The notes under the pieces were generated by a model that was given only the letters and a program-made list of their open reading frames with translations, did not search any database and was not told where the DNA came from. The position numbers and the translations under genes are program-made. DNA of 64,000 nucleotides from Achromobacter sp. HZ34 (GTDB lineage Bacteria > Pseudomonadota > Gammaproteobacteria > Burkholderiales > Burkholderiaceae_B). Location of the stretch: NCBI RefSeq assembly GCF_002209485.1, contig NZ_NJIX01000003.1:496001-560000 (forward strand). The letters run 5' to 3'. This document shows positions 18,441 through 30,631 of this stretch, piece by piece (within the stretch, counting starts at the first letter, position 1; each line of letters begins with the position of its first letter).

Positions 18441-19016
18441 TCAGACCGACGCCGATTCGACGTCGTCGGCGCCGCGCGTGGGCAGATGCAGCACCCAGCC
18501 GACCAGCGGCCAGATGGCGGCGGTCAGCGCCACGCCCACGGCCCAGTTCCAGCCCGGCCACTTGCCGGCCATCCAGGCGTAGATCACGGTGGTCAGCAGA
18601 TGCGCGCTGAAGAAGATGGGGAGCATGTGCATGGCCTGGCCCCACAGATCGAAACGCTGCAGGCGGCGATGGATGATGACGGCGCCGTAGGCCACCAACG
18701 TATAGCGCAACGCCGTATCGCCCAGCACGCTGGCGTCATGCACATCCATCAGCAGCCCGAAGATGAAAGCGGTGACCATGCCCACGCGCCTGGGTTCATG
18801 CACGCACCAGAACGCGATGACCAGCACCAGCACGTCCGGCGCCTGCGGCCACAGCCGCCAGGGCAACAGCGATGCCAGCCACACCAGGATCAGCGAGCCC
18901 CAGACGATGAAGCCATGCGCCGGGCGCACCAGGCGCTCGGGTTCGACCGAACGGCGGTTGCGCACCAAAGATATGCGGTCTGTACTGGAAGCTTCAGTCT
19001 GCTTTGTCCGACTCAC
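18441..19016 (-). CDS. mreD: Rod-shape-determining protein MreD
   Basis: 191 residues, a small integral membrane protein of the elongasome with five or six membrane segments (FIVWGSLILVWLASLLPW first). I chose the GTG at 19016 because a perfect AAGGAGG lies 9 bases upstream; this start lies inside mreC, giving a 23-bp overlap. Alternatives are GTG 19049 (no ribosome-binding site) and TTG/GTG at 18968/18965. Residues FGLLMDVHDASVLGDTALRYTLVAYGA match the family core. Bridges MreC/MreB to PBP2 and RodA. Confidence 0.9.
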   Translation of the reverse strand: MSRTKQTEASSTDRISLVRNRRSVEPERLVRPAHGFIVWGSLILVWLASLLPWRLWPQAPDVLVLVIAFWCVHEPRRVGMVTAFIFGLLMDVHDASVLGDTALRYTLVAYGAVIIHRRLQRFDLWGQAMHMLPIFFSAHLLTTVIYAWMAGKWPGWNWAVGVALTAAIWPLVGWVLHLPTRGADDVESASV

Positions 19017-19893
19017 TGGGTTCGGCCTCCTTGCGGTTGGACTCGGCACGACTTACGTCCACCTGCAGAACCAGGAAATGGCGATAACGTTCGGGATGAG
19101 CCAGCGGCTCGCACAAGGCGCGCGCGAAGCCCGATGCCGTGTCCCGCTGGACCGACTTCACCTTGGCCACGCGCAGGCCGGCCGGGAACAGGCCGCCGAC
19201 GCCGCTGGTGACGAGTGTATCGCCTTCCTGGATGTCGGCATTGGCCGACAGGTAACGGACTTCCATGCTGCCCGGCGAGTTCGCGCCGAATGCAATCAAA
19301 CGCAAGCCATTGCGCGACAACTCCACGGGAATCGACACCTGCTCGTCCGTGACCAGCGCGGCTTCCGCCGTCATGGGCGTGACGCGCACGATCTGCCCGA
19401 CCACGCCGCCTTCATCGATCACCGGCATGCCCGGGGCCAGGCCCTGGCTGCTGCCTTTGTTGAACACCAGGCGGTGGCTGAAGGAATTCGGCGGTTCGTA
19501 CAGCACTTCCACGGCCACCGTCTGCTGCGCCAGCCTGTCGGCCACGCCCAGCAATCTACGCAATTGTGAATTTTCCGCGGCAAGCTGCGTCGCGTGCGTG
19601 GCCACCTGGGCCAGTTCGATACGCTGGCGTTGCAACGCCTCGTTTTCGCTGCGCACCAGGTTGGCGGCGTTGAACCACTCGTTCACCTGCTGCACCACAT
19701 CGCGCGGCAGCAGCACGACACGCTGGAAGGGATAGAGCACCACCGACACGGCGCGCCGCAGGGGCTCCATGACGTGCCACTGGGCATCGCCCAGCAGCAA
19801 GGCCAGCGCAAGCGCGACCAGGACCACCAGCCGAGCCTCGGCGGGTAGTCCTTGTCTGAATAGCCGCGGAGCGGTGCCGTGATGTTGGGGCAT
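18994..19893 (-). CDS. mreC: Rod-shape-determining protein MreC
   Basis: 299 residues from ATG 19893; a GTG two codons earlier (19899) is also possible and neither has a strong ribosome-binding site. Layout: short cytoplasmic N-terminus, one membrane segment (about 23-42), a coiled coil (about 75-115, with NEALQRQRIELAQVATHATQ), then the two beta-barrel periplasmic domains (GMPVIDEGGVVGQIVRVTP). MreC is the bitopic scaffold that switches PBP2 on. Its last codons overlap mreD. Confidence 0.93.
   Translation of the reverse strand: MPQHHGTAPRLFRQGLPAEARLVVLVALALALLLGDAQWHVMEPLRRAVSVVLYPFQRVVLLPRDVVQQVNEWFNAANLVRSENEALQRQRIELAQVATHATQLAAENSQLRRLLGVADRLAQQTVAVEVLYEPPNSFSHRLVFNKGSSQGLAPGMPVIDEGGVVGQIVRVTPMTAEAALVTDEQVSIPVELSRNGLRLIAFGANSPGSMEVRYLSANADIQEGDTLVTSGVGGLFPAGLRVAKVKSVQRDTASGFARALCEPLAHPERYRHFLVLQVDVSRAESNRKEAEPSESDKAD
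19026..19032 (-). promoter_or_regulatory. Ribosome-binding site deciding the mreD start
   Basis: AAGGAGG on the minus strand lies within the 3' end of mreC, 9 bases before the GTG at 19016. It is the only strong Shine-Dalgarno near the mreC/mreD junction and implies translational coupling. Confidence 0.75.
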
Positions 19894-19973
19894 GGACACT
19901 CACAGGCGCGTAGCCTGGTACCAGGCCGCCCCGCCGCTGCCACCGGGCAGGTAGCGTCGGAAAGGCGGATAAA

Positions 19974-21290
<1,317 letters not shown>

Positions 21291-21310
21291 TCAATATTTA
21301 TTACATCCCC

Positions 21311-21619
21311 ATGGCGCTGAACGAAAAAGACGTGGCCCGCATTGCCCGGCTGGCCCGCATCGAGCTGACTCCCGAACGCCTGGCGCGTGCGCAGGACGAG
21401 CTCAACGGCATGCTGCACATCATCGAACGGCTGCAAGCCGTCGATACCACGGGTGTCGAACCTTTGGCCCACCCGCTGTCGGCGCACGAAGATATCGTGC
21501 TGCGCCTGCGCGAGGACGCCGTGACGGAAGCCGGTTCGCCCGAGCGCCGCGCGGAACTGCTGGCCAACGCACCGGAAGCGGCCGATGGCCTGTTCCTGGT
21601 TCCCAAGGTTCTGGAATGA
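21311..21619 (+). CDS. gatC: Asp-tRNA(Asn)/Glu-tRNA(Gln) amidotransferase subunit C
   Basis: 102 residues from ATG 21311 ([22 protein letters not shown]), matching the conserved GatC N-terminus. GatC is the small clamp that links GatA and GatB of the transamidosome, which makes Gln-tRNA(Gln) and/or Asn-tRNA(Asn) from mischarged tRNAs. [22 protein letters not shown] and [10 protein letters not shown] are family-typical. The stop overlaps the gatA start (ATGA). Confidence 0.96.
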   Translation: MALNEKDVARIARLARIELTPERLARAQDELNGMLHIIERLQAVDTTGVEPLAHPLSAHEDIVLRLREDAVTEAGSPERRAELLANAPEAADGLFLVPKVLE

Positions 21620-23163
21620 CGATGACGAAACCCGCCCTGCATAACGAATTCGACGGTATCGCCGCCCTGCGCGCCGCGCTGGACCAGCGCAAGGTCAGCG
21701 CGGTCGAGCTGGCGCAAAGCGCCCTGGACGCCGCCCAGGCCGCGCAAGACCTGAATGCCTTCCTGCATATCGACGCCGAACTGACGCTGACGCAGGCGCG
21801 CGCCGCCGATGCGGCCATCGCCGCCGGCACGGCCGGCCCGCTGGCCGGCATTCCCATCGCGCACAAGGACGCCTTCGTCACGCGCGGCTGGCGCAGCACC
21901 GCCGGCAGCAAGATGCTGGCCGACTACGTCAGCCCCTTCGATGCCACCGTGGTCGAGCGCCTGCAAGAGGCCGGCGCGGTGTCCATCGGCAAGCTGAACT
22001 GCGACGAGTTCGCCATGGGCTCGGGCAACGAGAACTCCGCATTCGGCGTGGTGCGCAACCCCTGGGACACGGCCGCCGTGCCGGGCGGCTCCTCGGGCGG
22101 CTCGGCCGCCGCGGTGGCGGCCCGCCTGGTGGCCGCCGCCACCGGTACCGACACGGGCGGCTCGGTGCGCCAACCCGCCGCGCTGTGCGGCGTCACCGGC
22201 ATCAAGCCCACCTACGGCACGGTCTCGCGCTACGGCATGATCGCCTTCGGTTCCAGCCTGGACCAGGCCGGCCCCCTGGCCGCCAGCAGCCGTGACGCAC
22301 TGGCCTTGCTCGACGCCATGGCGGGCTTCGATACGCGCGACGCCACCAGCCTGGAAAAATGCGATGGCGTGGTGAACGAACCGGGCCGCATCGGCCGCGC
22401 GTTCGCCGCCGCCCAGTCCACCTATGATGGCGCCGGCGCGCGCCCGCTGGCAGGCCTGCGCATCGGCGTGCCGGCCGAGTACTTCGGCGCCGGCCTGGCC
22501 GACGACGTGCACGCCGCGGTGGAAGCCGCGCTGCGCCAGTTCGAGGAACTGGGCGCGGTGCGCGTGCCCGTATCGCTGCCGCGCACCGAACTGGCCATCC
22601 CCGCCTATTACGTCATTGCGCCCGCCGAAGCGTCCAGCAACCTGTCGCGCTACGACGGCGTGCGTTACGGCCATCGCGCCGCCGAGTATGGCGACCTCAA
22701 CGAGATGATCAGCCGCTCGCGCGCCGAAGGCTTCGGCGACGAAGTGAAGCGCCGCATCCTGGTGGGCGCCTATGTGCTGTCGCATGGCTATTACGATGCC
22801 TACTATCTGCAGGCGCAGCGCCTGCGCCGCATGATCGCGCAGGACTTCCAGCGCGCCCTGGGCGAGCACTGCGACGTCATCATGGGCCCCGTGGCGCCCA
22901 CGGTGGCCAAGAACATCGGTGACAACCGTGACGATCCGACGGCCGACTGGCTGGCCGACATCTACACGCTGGGCGTCAGCCTGGCCGGCCTGCCCGCCAT
23001 GTCCATTCCCTGCGGCTTCGGCCAGGGCGACCATGCGCGCCGCCCGGTCGGCCTGCAGATCATCGGCAATTACTTCGACGAAGGCCGCTTGCTGGCCATC
23101 GCCGACCGCTACCAACAAGTGACCGACTGGCACCGTCGCGTGCCGTCCAAGCAGGACGTCTGA
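21616..23163 (+). CDS. gatA: Amidotransferase subunit A (glutamine amidase)
   Basis: 515 residues from ATG 21616, which overlaps the gatC stop. GatA releases ammonia from glutamine for the transamidation. The amidase triad Lys84 (in HKD), Ser159 (in GGSSGGS) and Ser183 (in [13 protein letters not shown]) is present, each five residues later than in Staphylococcus GatA. A Gln-binding DQAGPLA block follows. The gatCAB order with tight junctions supports a single operon. Confidence 0.97.
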   Translation: MTMTKPALHNEFDGIAALRAALDQRKVSAVELAQSALDAAQAAQDLNAFLHIDAELTLTQARAADAAIAAGTAGPLAGIPIAHKDAFVTRGWRSTAGSKMLADYVSPFDATVVERLQEAGAVSIGKLNCDEFAMGSGNENSAFGVVRNPWDTAAVPGGSSGGSAAAVAARLVAAATGTDTGGSVRQPAALCGVTGIKPTYGTVSRYGMIAFGSSLDQAGPLAASSRDALALLDAMAGFDTRDATSLEKCDGVVNEPGRIGRAFAAAQSTYDGAGARPLAGLRIGVPAEYFGAGLADDVHAAVEAALRQFEELGAVRVPVSLPRTELAIPAYYVIAPAEASSNLSRYDGVRYGHRAAEYGDLNEMISRSRAEGFGDEVKRRILVGAYVLSHGYYDAYYLQAQRLRRMIAQDFQRALGEHCDVIMGPVAPTVAKNIGDNRDDPTADWLADIYTLGVSLAGLPAMSIPCGFGQGDHARRPVGLQIIGNYFDEGRLLAIADRYQQVTDWHRRVPSKQDV

Positions 23164-23166
23164 CAC

Positions 23167-24624
<1,458 letters not shown>

Positions 24625-24784
24625 CCACCGGCCTGGCCCGGCGGCGCATGGCCTTGCCAAGCGCGGCTTGCGAGGTGACGTGTCGTCTTGCGAGGCCGCG
24701 CATTGCCTGATTTGGCCGGGACAGGCTATGCCGTGCCTTGCCTGCCGGCGGCCACCTTTCCGGCCGAGCCTCCCTTCCCAAAAA

Positions 24785-24826
24785 GAAAGCCCTCGGGGTT
24801 GGATTAATCCAACCCCGAGGGCTTTC
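24785..24826. terminator. Perfect 42-nt palindromic bidirectional terminator between gatB and pyrE
   Basis: A continuous inverted repeat with 21-base arms and no mismatch, starting GAAAGCCCTCGGGG and centred on TTAA. On the minus strand it is followed by CTTTTT-like U-rich sequence, serving pyrE; the arm ending GGGCTTTC serves gatB. It lies between converging genes. Confidence 0.9.
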
Positions 24827-24875
24827 GACTTCAGGGCACCTTGATCACCAAAGATCGAAGCGCCCAGAGCGCTGA

Positions 24876-25553
24876 CTATGCCGTCACGCCATACTTGGCG
24901 CGATAGGCCTGCACCGATGCCCGATGCTCGGCAAACTGCGCATCCTGCTCCAACAGCGTCATGATGGCGCTCAAGGACGCGATGCTGACGACCGGCATGC
25001 CATAGGTGCGCGCCACATCCTGCACGGCGGAATGCGCCGACAGGGCGTCATCCGCACCGGCCCTCTCCATGCGGTCCATGGCGATCAGCACGGCGGCCGG
25101 CTCGGCGCCCGCGGCGCGAATGATCTCCACCGATTCGCGCACCGACGTGCCCGCGGTAATGACGTCATCGATGATCACGACCTTGCCTTGCAAGGGTGCG
25201 CCCACCAGCGTGCCGCCTTCCCCATGGTCCTTGGCCTCTTTGCGGTTGTACGCAAAGGGAATGTCACGCCCGGCGCTGGCGGGATGCTGGGCCAGGGCCA
25301 CGGCGGTGGCGGTGGCCAGCGGAATGCCCTTGTACGCGGGCCCGAACAGCATGTCGAAGGAAATCCCCGAATCGACCAGGGCCTGGGCGTAGAACGCGGC
25401 CAGGCGGCCGACGGACGCGCCGCTATTGAACAGGCCCGCGTTGAAGAAATACGGGCTGATGCGGCCGGACTTGACCTTGAAGCTGCCGAAACGCAGCACC
25501 CCCTGGTCGAGGGCGAAACGGACGAAATCCTGGGCGGTGGAAGAAGTGGACAT
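24876..25553 (-). CDS. pyrE: Orotate phosphoribosyltransferase
   Basis: 225 residues from ATG 25553 ([15 protein letters not shown]); the frame stays open upstream but is low-complexity there. PyrE joins orotate to PRPP, giving OMP in pyrimidine synthesis. [13 protein letters not shown] is the family start block, [11 protein letters not shown] the orotate region, and [16 protein letters not shown] the PRPP-binding loop. It is divergent from exonuclease III (259 bp apart), an arrangement also known in other betaproteobacteria. Confidence 0.96.
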   Translation of the reverse strand: MSTSSTAQDFVRFALDQGVLRFGSFKVKSGRISPYFFNAGLFNSGASVGRLAAFYAQALVDSGISFDMLFGPAYKGIPLATATAVALAQHPASAGRDIPFAYNRKEAKDHGEGGTLVGAPLQGKVVIIDDVITAGTSVRESVEIIRAAGAEPAAVLIAMDRMERAGADDALSAHSAVQDVARTYGMPVVSIASLSAIMTLLEQDAQFAEHRASVQAYRAKYGVTA

Positions 25554-25812
25554 GCTTGGGGATCCGAAAGAGGCACGAAAGCAGCATTTTATCGGGATCC
25601 GGAACTCCATCCCGCCGCGCCCCGGCCCGGCATGCCCGGCGCCGCGCGCGGGCGGGCCGGGCGCCACGTGCGCCTGGAGCAGAACGTCCGTCGTGGCGCT
25701 TTCAGTTACTCTACCGCGTCCGGCCCCGCCGCCACGCCAGCGCGCCGCGGCCATCCTTGCCGCATGCCCGCCAGCCGCATGCGAGAAGACGCATCAACGA
25801 ACCAGGATCCCC

Positions 25813-26595
25813 ATGCTCCGAGTCATCTCCGCCAATCTCAACGGCATCCGTTCCGCCACCACCAAGGGCTTCTTCCCCTGGCTGGAAGCGCAGAAAGCCG
25901 ACTTCACCTGCCTGCAGGAACTCAAGGCGCAGGCCGCCGACATGACCACGGAGATGCTCAACCCGGCGGGCCTTTACGGTTATCACCATTACGCGGAAAA
26001 GAAGGGCTACAGCGGTGTCGGCATCTATGCCCGCAAGCAGCCGCTGCAGGTGATCGAAGGCTTGGGCGTGCCCGAAATCGACAACGAAGGCCGCTATATC
26101 GAACTGGTCTACGACAAGCTGTCGGTGATTTCGGTGTACCTGCCTTCGGGCTCCAGCGGCGACATCCGCCAGACGGCCAAGTTCGCCTTCATGGAGCACT
26201 TCTACGGCCACCTGGCCGAGCTATACAAATGCGGCCGCGAGGTCATCCTGTGTGGCGACTGGAACATCGCGCACCAGGAAATCGACCTGAAGAACTGGAA
26301 GGGCAACCTGAAGAACAGCGGCTTCCTGCCGGAAGAGCGCGCCTGGATGACCAAGGTGCTGAGCGAGCAGGGCTGGGCTGATGTGTATCGCCGCCTGCAT
26401 CCCGACACGACGGGCGAAGCGTATACGTGGTGGAGCAATCGCGGCCAGGCCTACGCCAAGAACGTCGGATGGCGGATCGATTACCAGATCGCCACGCCGG
26501 CCATCGCCGCGACGGCGCGCACGGCCGCGATCTACAAGGATCAACGCTTTTCCGACCACGCGCCTTTGATCATCGACTACGAGACGAAGGTCTGA
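25813..26595 (+). CDS. xthA: Exodeoxyribonuclease III / AP endonuclease
   Basis: 260 residues from ATG 25813 (MLRVISANLNGIRSA). The EEP-fold catalytic residues are visible: Asn8 and the following loop, Glu in CLQELKAQ, GVGIYARK, CGDWNIAH, and the terminal FSDHAPLIIDY. It incises abasic sites and degrades DNA 3' ends in base-excision repair. This sequence belongs to the ExoA-like group with the LKNWKGNLKNSGFLPEERAW block. A run of nine T lies about 20 bp downstream but without a convincing stem before it. Confidence 0.94.
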   Translation: MLRVISANLNGIRSATTKGFFPWLEAQKADFTCLQELKAQAADMTTEMLNPAGLYGYHHYAEKKGYSGVGIYARKQPLQVIEGLGVPEIDNEGRYIELVYDKLSVISVYLPSGSSGDIRQTAKFAFMEHFYGHLAELYKCGREVILCGDWNIAHQEIDLKNWKGNLKNSGFLPEERAWMTKVLSEQGWADVYRRLHPDTTGEAYTWWSNRGQAYAKNVGWRIDYQIATPAIAATARTAAIYKDQRFSDHAPLIIDYETKV

Positions 26596-26736
26596 GTACG
26601 AGGCACGAAGGCGTTTTTTTTTGTGAGGGTAGCCCCTCACGCACCCTTGCGTCAGGCGATGTCCGGCCAGCGCGGGCGGGGGCAGGCACGATGCACCTGC
26701 TGGGCGCAGCGGCAAGCGTGCAGGTCGTGCCGGCTA

Positions 26737-26931
26737 TTACGCCGTTACGTGCAACTGTGTGCCGACCATGCCGTAGGACGACAGCTGGGGGATCGCCGAA
26801 TCGACCAGGCTGGTGATCAGATCGGCCTGGTTGTCCAGCACCTTGCGCACCAGCGAGTTCTGCGCCTCGGCCATGGCGTTGGCTTGCTGCAGGCCGACGG
26901 CGGCGCCGACGGTGGCTTCGATGGAATCCAT
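26737..26931 (-). CDS. YjfB-like putative motility protein, 64 aa
   Basis: A small protein starting MDSIEATVGAAVGLQQ. AAAGGA lies a few bases before the ATG at 26931; the open frame upstream is Arg-rich and not part of the gene. The pattern (short, Ala/Gln-rich amphipathic helices, VRKVLDNQADLITSLVDS, a Gly-containing end) resembles the YjfB/PF14070 family of small proteins linked to motility regulons. No transmembrane helix or signal peptide. Family assignment is from pattern memory. No flagellar genes are nearby, though cheD lies elsewhere in the window. Confidence 0.6.
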   Translation of the reverse strand: MDSIEATVGAAVGLQQANAMAEAQNSLVRKVLDNQADLITSLVDSAIPQLSSYGMVGTQLHVTA

Positions 26932-27093
26932 GTCCAGTCCTTTGTGCAATCCGCCGCCGAAAGGAATTCGACAGCGCTCCGGAGCATAGCCCGGGCCCTG
27001 GCTATTGTCGAGCAGCGCGGTTACAGCACCATGGCAAGGCCGCCGCGCCACCCGGCGCTGCTCCCTGCGCTCCACCAGCCGCCCTGCGCATTG

Positions 27094-27133
27094 CACGGCC
27101 GCAGGCGCATTGCCACGGCCGCAGGCGCAATGC
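27094..27133. repeat. 20-bp tandem repeat, two copies
   Basis: CACGGCCGCAGGCGCATTGC is followed immediately by a copy with one mismatch (T to A). It lies in the 232-bp non-coding gap between the YjfB-like gene and the first universal stress protein. Confidence 0.8.
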
Positions 27134-27163
27134 CGCGGCGGCGCCCGCCCGTTCCCGCTCCCA

Positions 27164-28153
27164 TCACCCCGCAGGCGGCTGCCGGACCACCATCACATCG
27201 CTGGGCGCCCGTTCCAGCAAGGCCTCGGCCACGCTGCCCAGCAAAGCGCCGGTCAAGCCCCCCGTCCCATGCGTGCCGGCCACCAACAGGCTGGCCTGCG
27301 CCTGCCGCACATAGTCGATCACCACCCGTTCCGCCCGGCCGGCGGCAACCTGGCAGCGGGGCTGCGGCTTGCCATGCAGTTCCGGGGTGGCATTGACGAA
27401 GTCCAGCGCGCTTTCCTCCGCGATGCGCTGGAATCCCTTGGCCGTCTGGGTGTCCGGACTGGTATCGCGCAAAGGCCCGCGCGGCAGCTCGAAAGCATGA
27501 AACAGCGTCAGCGCCTCGGGCGGCAGCAAAGCCAGCGCGGCGCGCAACGCCCAGCGCGACCCGGACGAAAAATCCGTGGCCACCACGGCGTCCTGGTAAG
27601 GCACACGGGCGCGCCGCTTCACCACCAGCACCGGCCGCGAGGTCTCCCGCACCAGCCTTTCCACGGTCGTGCCCAGCAACATGCGGCCCAAGGTCTCGTC
27701 GCGCGCCAGGCCGGTGACGATGAGGGCGCATTTTTCGTCCTCCGCCACCTGTCGCAGACGTGCGGCCGGCTCGCCGGTACACACCCGCACGGCCACCTGG
27801 ATGCCATCCACCAGGCCATCCAGATCCCGCAGCAGGCGGGCTTCAGCCTGTTGCACCAACGGCGTGACGTCGGTCGGCACCGGCGCGCCCAGCGACAGCG
27901 AGTGCGGCGGCGACAGCACGTGCACCGCCAGCAGGGGCACATCGAACTGGCGCGCCAGCAAAATGGCGCGATCCAGCGCGCGGTCGCAACGCGCGCTCAA
28001 GTCCGTCGCCAGAAGAATGGGGCCCCGCAATACGGTGCCACCCGCTACCGTCCCGCCCTGCGCCCGCTCGCCAGCCGCGTTGCCGCCCGCGCCAAATTTC
28101 CGGTCCGCGCCCGCAAACACCGCGGCCAATAGCGTTTCCACTGAAGTCTGCAT
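27164..28153 (-). CDS. Universal stress protein, two tandem UspA domains
   Basis: 329 residues from ATG 28153, chosen because AGGGGA lies 6 bases upstream; an upstream ATG in the same frame lies at 28171. Domain 1 begins GPILLATDLSARCDRALDRA (about residues 45-185), domain 2 DAVVATDFSSGSRWAL (about 190-325). Domain 2 has the full ATP-binding signature (GTHGTGGLTGALLGS); domain 1 has a less regular GLARDETLGRMLLGTT. Such proteins are cytoplasmic and help survival under starvation or redox stress. The N-terminal 40 residues are variable. It lies 70 bp after a close paralogue in the same direction. Confidence 0.9.
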   Translation of the reverse strand: MQTSVETLLAAVFAGADRKFGAGGNAAGERAQGGTVAGGTVLRGPILLATDLSARCDRALDRAILLARQFDVPLLAVHVLSPPHSLSLGAPVPTDVTPLVQQAEARLLRDLDGLVDGIQVAVRVCTGEPAARLRQVAEDEKCALIVTGLARDETLGRMLLGTTVERLVRETSRPVLVVKRRARVPYQDAVVATDFSSGSRWALRAALALLPPEALTLFHAFELPRGPLRDTSPDTQTAKGFQRIAEESALDFVNATPELHGKPQPRCQVAAGRAERVVIDYVRQAQASLLVAGTHGTGGLTGALLGSVAEALLERAPSDVMVVRQPPAG

Positions 28154-28223
28154 GATCGTATCCCCTGCTCCCATCCCCACTTATGGAAGGCGCCGCCGTT
28201 CTGGGACGGCTGGCGCACGGCAA

Positions 28224-29162
28224 TCACTTGCTGTCTGGATCCACACCCCGCACCAGCATTACATCGCAAGGCAGGGCTTCCAGCAGGCGCTCGGCGACGC
28301 TGCCGACCATGGCGCCCATCAGGCCCTTGATCCGCCGCGTGCCCGCCACCACCATTTCGCAGCGCTGCGCGAATACATAATCCGACAGCAATGTTTCAGG
28401 TTCGCCATCCTGGACCAGGGCGCGCGCCGGCACCCCGGCCGGCAGCCCCGGCGTGGCGGCCAGGAATTCGTCCATTTCCATCTGGGCGTCGCGCTGGGCA
28501 TCGTCGCCCAGCCCCTCGGCCAGGCGGCGCATGCCGAAAGGCGTGTCGTAAGCGTGGAAGAGCAGCAGCGACGTGCTGGGAAACAGCGCCGCCGCGACCT
28601 GCAAGGCATGGCGCGATTCAGGTGAAAAGTCCGTGGCGACCACGGCTTCGCGGTAACCACCATGGGGGCGGTTCTTGACCACCAGCACCGGCACCGACAC
28701 ATGCCGCACCAGCTTCTTGACGGTGGAGCCCAGCAACAGCTTGCCCAGGGATTCATCGCGGGCGATGCCCGTGACGATCAGGCTGCAGCCATGCCGCGTC
28801 GCCAGTTCGACGATGCGGTCAGACGCGTCACCGCTTTCCACGTGGATTTCGACGGACAGTTCGGGATCGTCCAGATCCAGTCCCAGGCGATAGCGCGCCA
28901 GTTCCCGATGATCTTCACTGAGCCGGCGCCACGATGGCGCCGCGGGGCTGGCGGTGGCGGGCACCGATTCCAGCACATGCAGCGCGATCAAGGGCACGCC
29001 GCGCTCCTTGGCCAGCACCACCGCCCGGTCCAGGGCGCGGTCGCAGCGGGCGCTGAGGTCGGTCGCCAGCAGGATGGGGCCGCTCGCTACGGGACTTGCG
29101 GTCGCCGGCGACGCTGCAGTGGAAGCGGAAAACGATGCCGAGTACTCCGTGGGCGCTGACAT
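28224..29162 (-). CDS. Universal stress protein, two tandem UspA domains (paralogue)
   Basis: 312 residues from ATG 29162 with GGAG 7 bases upstream. The first domain opens with GPILLATDLSARCDRALDRA, identical over about 20 residues to the neighbouring stress protein, and both share the VTGxARDExLGxxLLGxTV region, so they arose by tandem duplication. The second domain carries EAVVATDFSPESRHALQ and AGTRRIKGLMGAMVGSVAE, an altered nucleotide loop with RRIK in place of HGxxG, so ATP binding by domain 2 is uncertain. First gene of the two-gene unit. Confidence 0.9.
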   Translation of the reverse strand: MSAPTEYSASFSASTAASPATASPVASGPILLATDLSARCDRALDRAVVLAKERGVPLIALHVLESVPATASPAAPSWRRLSEDHRELARYRLGLDLDDPELSVEIHVESGDASDRIVELATRHGCSLIVTGIARDESLGKLLLGSTVKKLVRHVSVPVLVVKNRPHGGYREAVVATDFSPESRHALQVAAALFPSTSLLLFHAYDTPFGMRRLAEGLGDDAQRDAQMEMDEFLAATPGLPAGVPARALVQDGEPETLLSDYVFAQRCEMVVAGTRRIKGLMGAMVGSVAERLLEALPCDVMLVRGVDPDSK

Positions 29163-29356
29163 GACGTGCTCCAGGATGCTTTGCAACGATTATCACACTG
29201 CGCGGCCCACTTGGTACGAAAGAACGCCGCTGTGCTGGCAAACCCTTAGATTATCTGGCTTCCCATCCTTCTTCTCCTTTCTTGGAGAGGCGGGAATCTT
29301 CCTTTTCTTTTCTTCAAGAAAAGAGGAACAGAACGGAAAAGACAAGGGCCTTTTCT

Positions 29357-30553
29357 TTAATCCACATCCCGGTCCAGGGCATTGATGTCGCCCCGTCGCA
29401 GCCATAGCAGCACCAGTCCCGGCAAGGCAATCGCCACCGTGACCAGGAAGAAGTCCGGCCAGCCGAGCCGGTCGACCAGCACCGGCGTCAAAGGCCCCGC
29501 CAGATACGTGCGCCCCACGGCCGACAAGGCCGACAGCAAGGCGAACTGGGTGGCGGAGAACTCCTGCTTGCACAGCGCCATCAGCAAGGCCACGAAGGCG
29601 GCCGTCCCCATGCCGCCGCACAGGTTCTCCAGCCCCACCGCCAACCCCATCGTGTAGATGTGATGGGGCGCCACCGCGACCACCCAATAGCCCAGGTTGG
29701 AGACGGCCTGCAGCAGGCCGAACAGCATCAGGGACCGGTACAGCCCCAGCCGCGCCAGCAGCGCCCCGCCCGCCAGCACACCGACGATGGTGGACGCCAG
29801 GCCCAGGACCTTGTTCACCGTGCCCACCTCGGTGGGCGTGAAACCGGCGCCGCGCAGCAGGAAGGTCGTGGACAGCGCGCCGGCAAAGGCATCGCCCAGC
29901 TTGTAGAGCACGATCAGCAGCAGCACCGTCATGGCGCCGCGCCGGCTGAAGAATTCATGCAGCGGTTCGGTCACCGCCTTGCTCAACGAACGGGGCGGGG
30001 GTGCGGGGTGCTCGGGTTCGGGCCCCCACAAGGTGCCGATCACGCACAGCAGCATCAGCACGGCCATCAGGACATAGGTCGCGCGCCAGCCCAGCCAGCT
30101 GTCCGCCAGGATCAGCGCCAGGCCGCCCGACACCAGCATGGCGACGCGATAGCCCAGCACCTTGACGGCGGCGCCCGCGCCGCGCTCCTCTTTGTGCAGC
30201 ACGTCCGTGCTGTAGGCATCGAAGGCGATGTCCTGGGTGGCCGACAGAAAGGCCACCACCACCGCCACCAGGGCCAGCGCCCCCAGATGGCCGGCCGGCG
30301 ACAGCAGCGCCATGCCGGCAATGCCCAGCGCCAGCAGCACCTGGGTCAGGGCCATCCAGCCGCGGCGGCGGCCAAGGAAAGGCGGCACATAGCGGTCGAC
30401 CAGCGGTGCCCACAGGAATTTCAGGGTGTAGGCCGTACCCACGAGGGTCAGGAAACCGATGTCCTGCAGCGATACCCCTTCGACGGTGGCCCAGGCTTGC
30501 AAGGTGCCGGCGGTCAGCGCCAACGGCAGCCCGCTGGAAAAACCGAGCAGCAT
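29357..30553 (-). CDS. ampG: AmpG-family muropeptide/MFS permease
   Basis: 398 residues counted from the first ATG (30553). AmpG imports anhydro-muropeptides from the periplasm for recycling. LGFSSGLPLALTAGTLQAW, TLKFLWAPLVDRYVPPFLGRRRGWM and TQDIAFDAYSTDVL are classic AmpG blocks. The family begins some 15-25 residues earlier, and translated codons upstream of this ATG (ANVYTSRRVAPL) do look like AmpG, but there is no ATG, GTG or TTG between them and the metW stop; ATT at 30601, seven bases after AGGGAG, is a possible rare start. It lies directly after metW in the same frame and is the last gene of metX-metW-ampG. Confidence 0.88.
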   Translation of the reverse strand: MLLGFSSGLPLALTAGTLQAWATVEGVSLQDIGFLTLVGTAYTLKFLWAPLVDRYVPPFLGRRRGWMALTQVLLALGIAGMALLSPAGHLGALALVAVVVAFLSATQDIAFDAYSTDVLHKEERGAGAAVKVLGYRVAMLVSGGLALILADSWLGWRATYVLMAVLMLLCVIGTLWGPEPEHPAPPPRSLSKAVTEPLHEFFSRRGAMTVLLLIVLYKLGDAFAGALSTTFLLRGAGFTPTEVGTVNKVLGLASTIVGVLAGGALLARLGLYRSLMLFGLLQAVSNLGYWVVAVAPHHIYTMGLAVGLENLCGGMGTAAFVALLMALCKQEFSATQFALLSALSAVGRTYLAGPLTPVLVDRLGWPDFFLVTVAIALPGLVLLWLRRGDINALDRDVD

Positions 30554-30631
30554 CAGCGGCGCGACGCGGCGGCTGGTGTAGACGTTGGCAACGAAGGAAA
30601 TAGCGGGGCTCCCTGACCTGGCCGCCCGGCC

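Noticed and set aside
15867-19211. A very long open frame on the plus strand opposite mrdA-mreD-mreC
   Set aside because: It is antisense to three clear essential genes, is rich in Arg, His, Ala and Gly, has no recognisable domain, and is the usual artefact of GC-rich codon usage.
26614-26622. Run of nine T after exonuclease III as a terminator
   Set aside because: No stem precedes the T-run on the plus strand; the only stem (26623-26640) lies after it.
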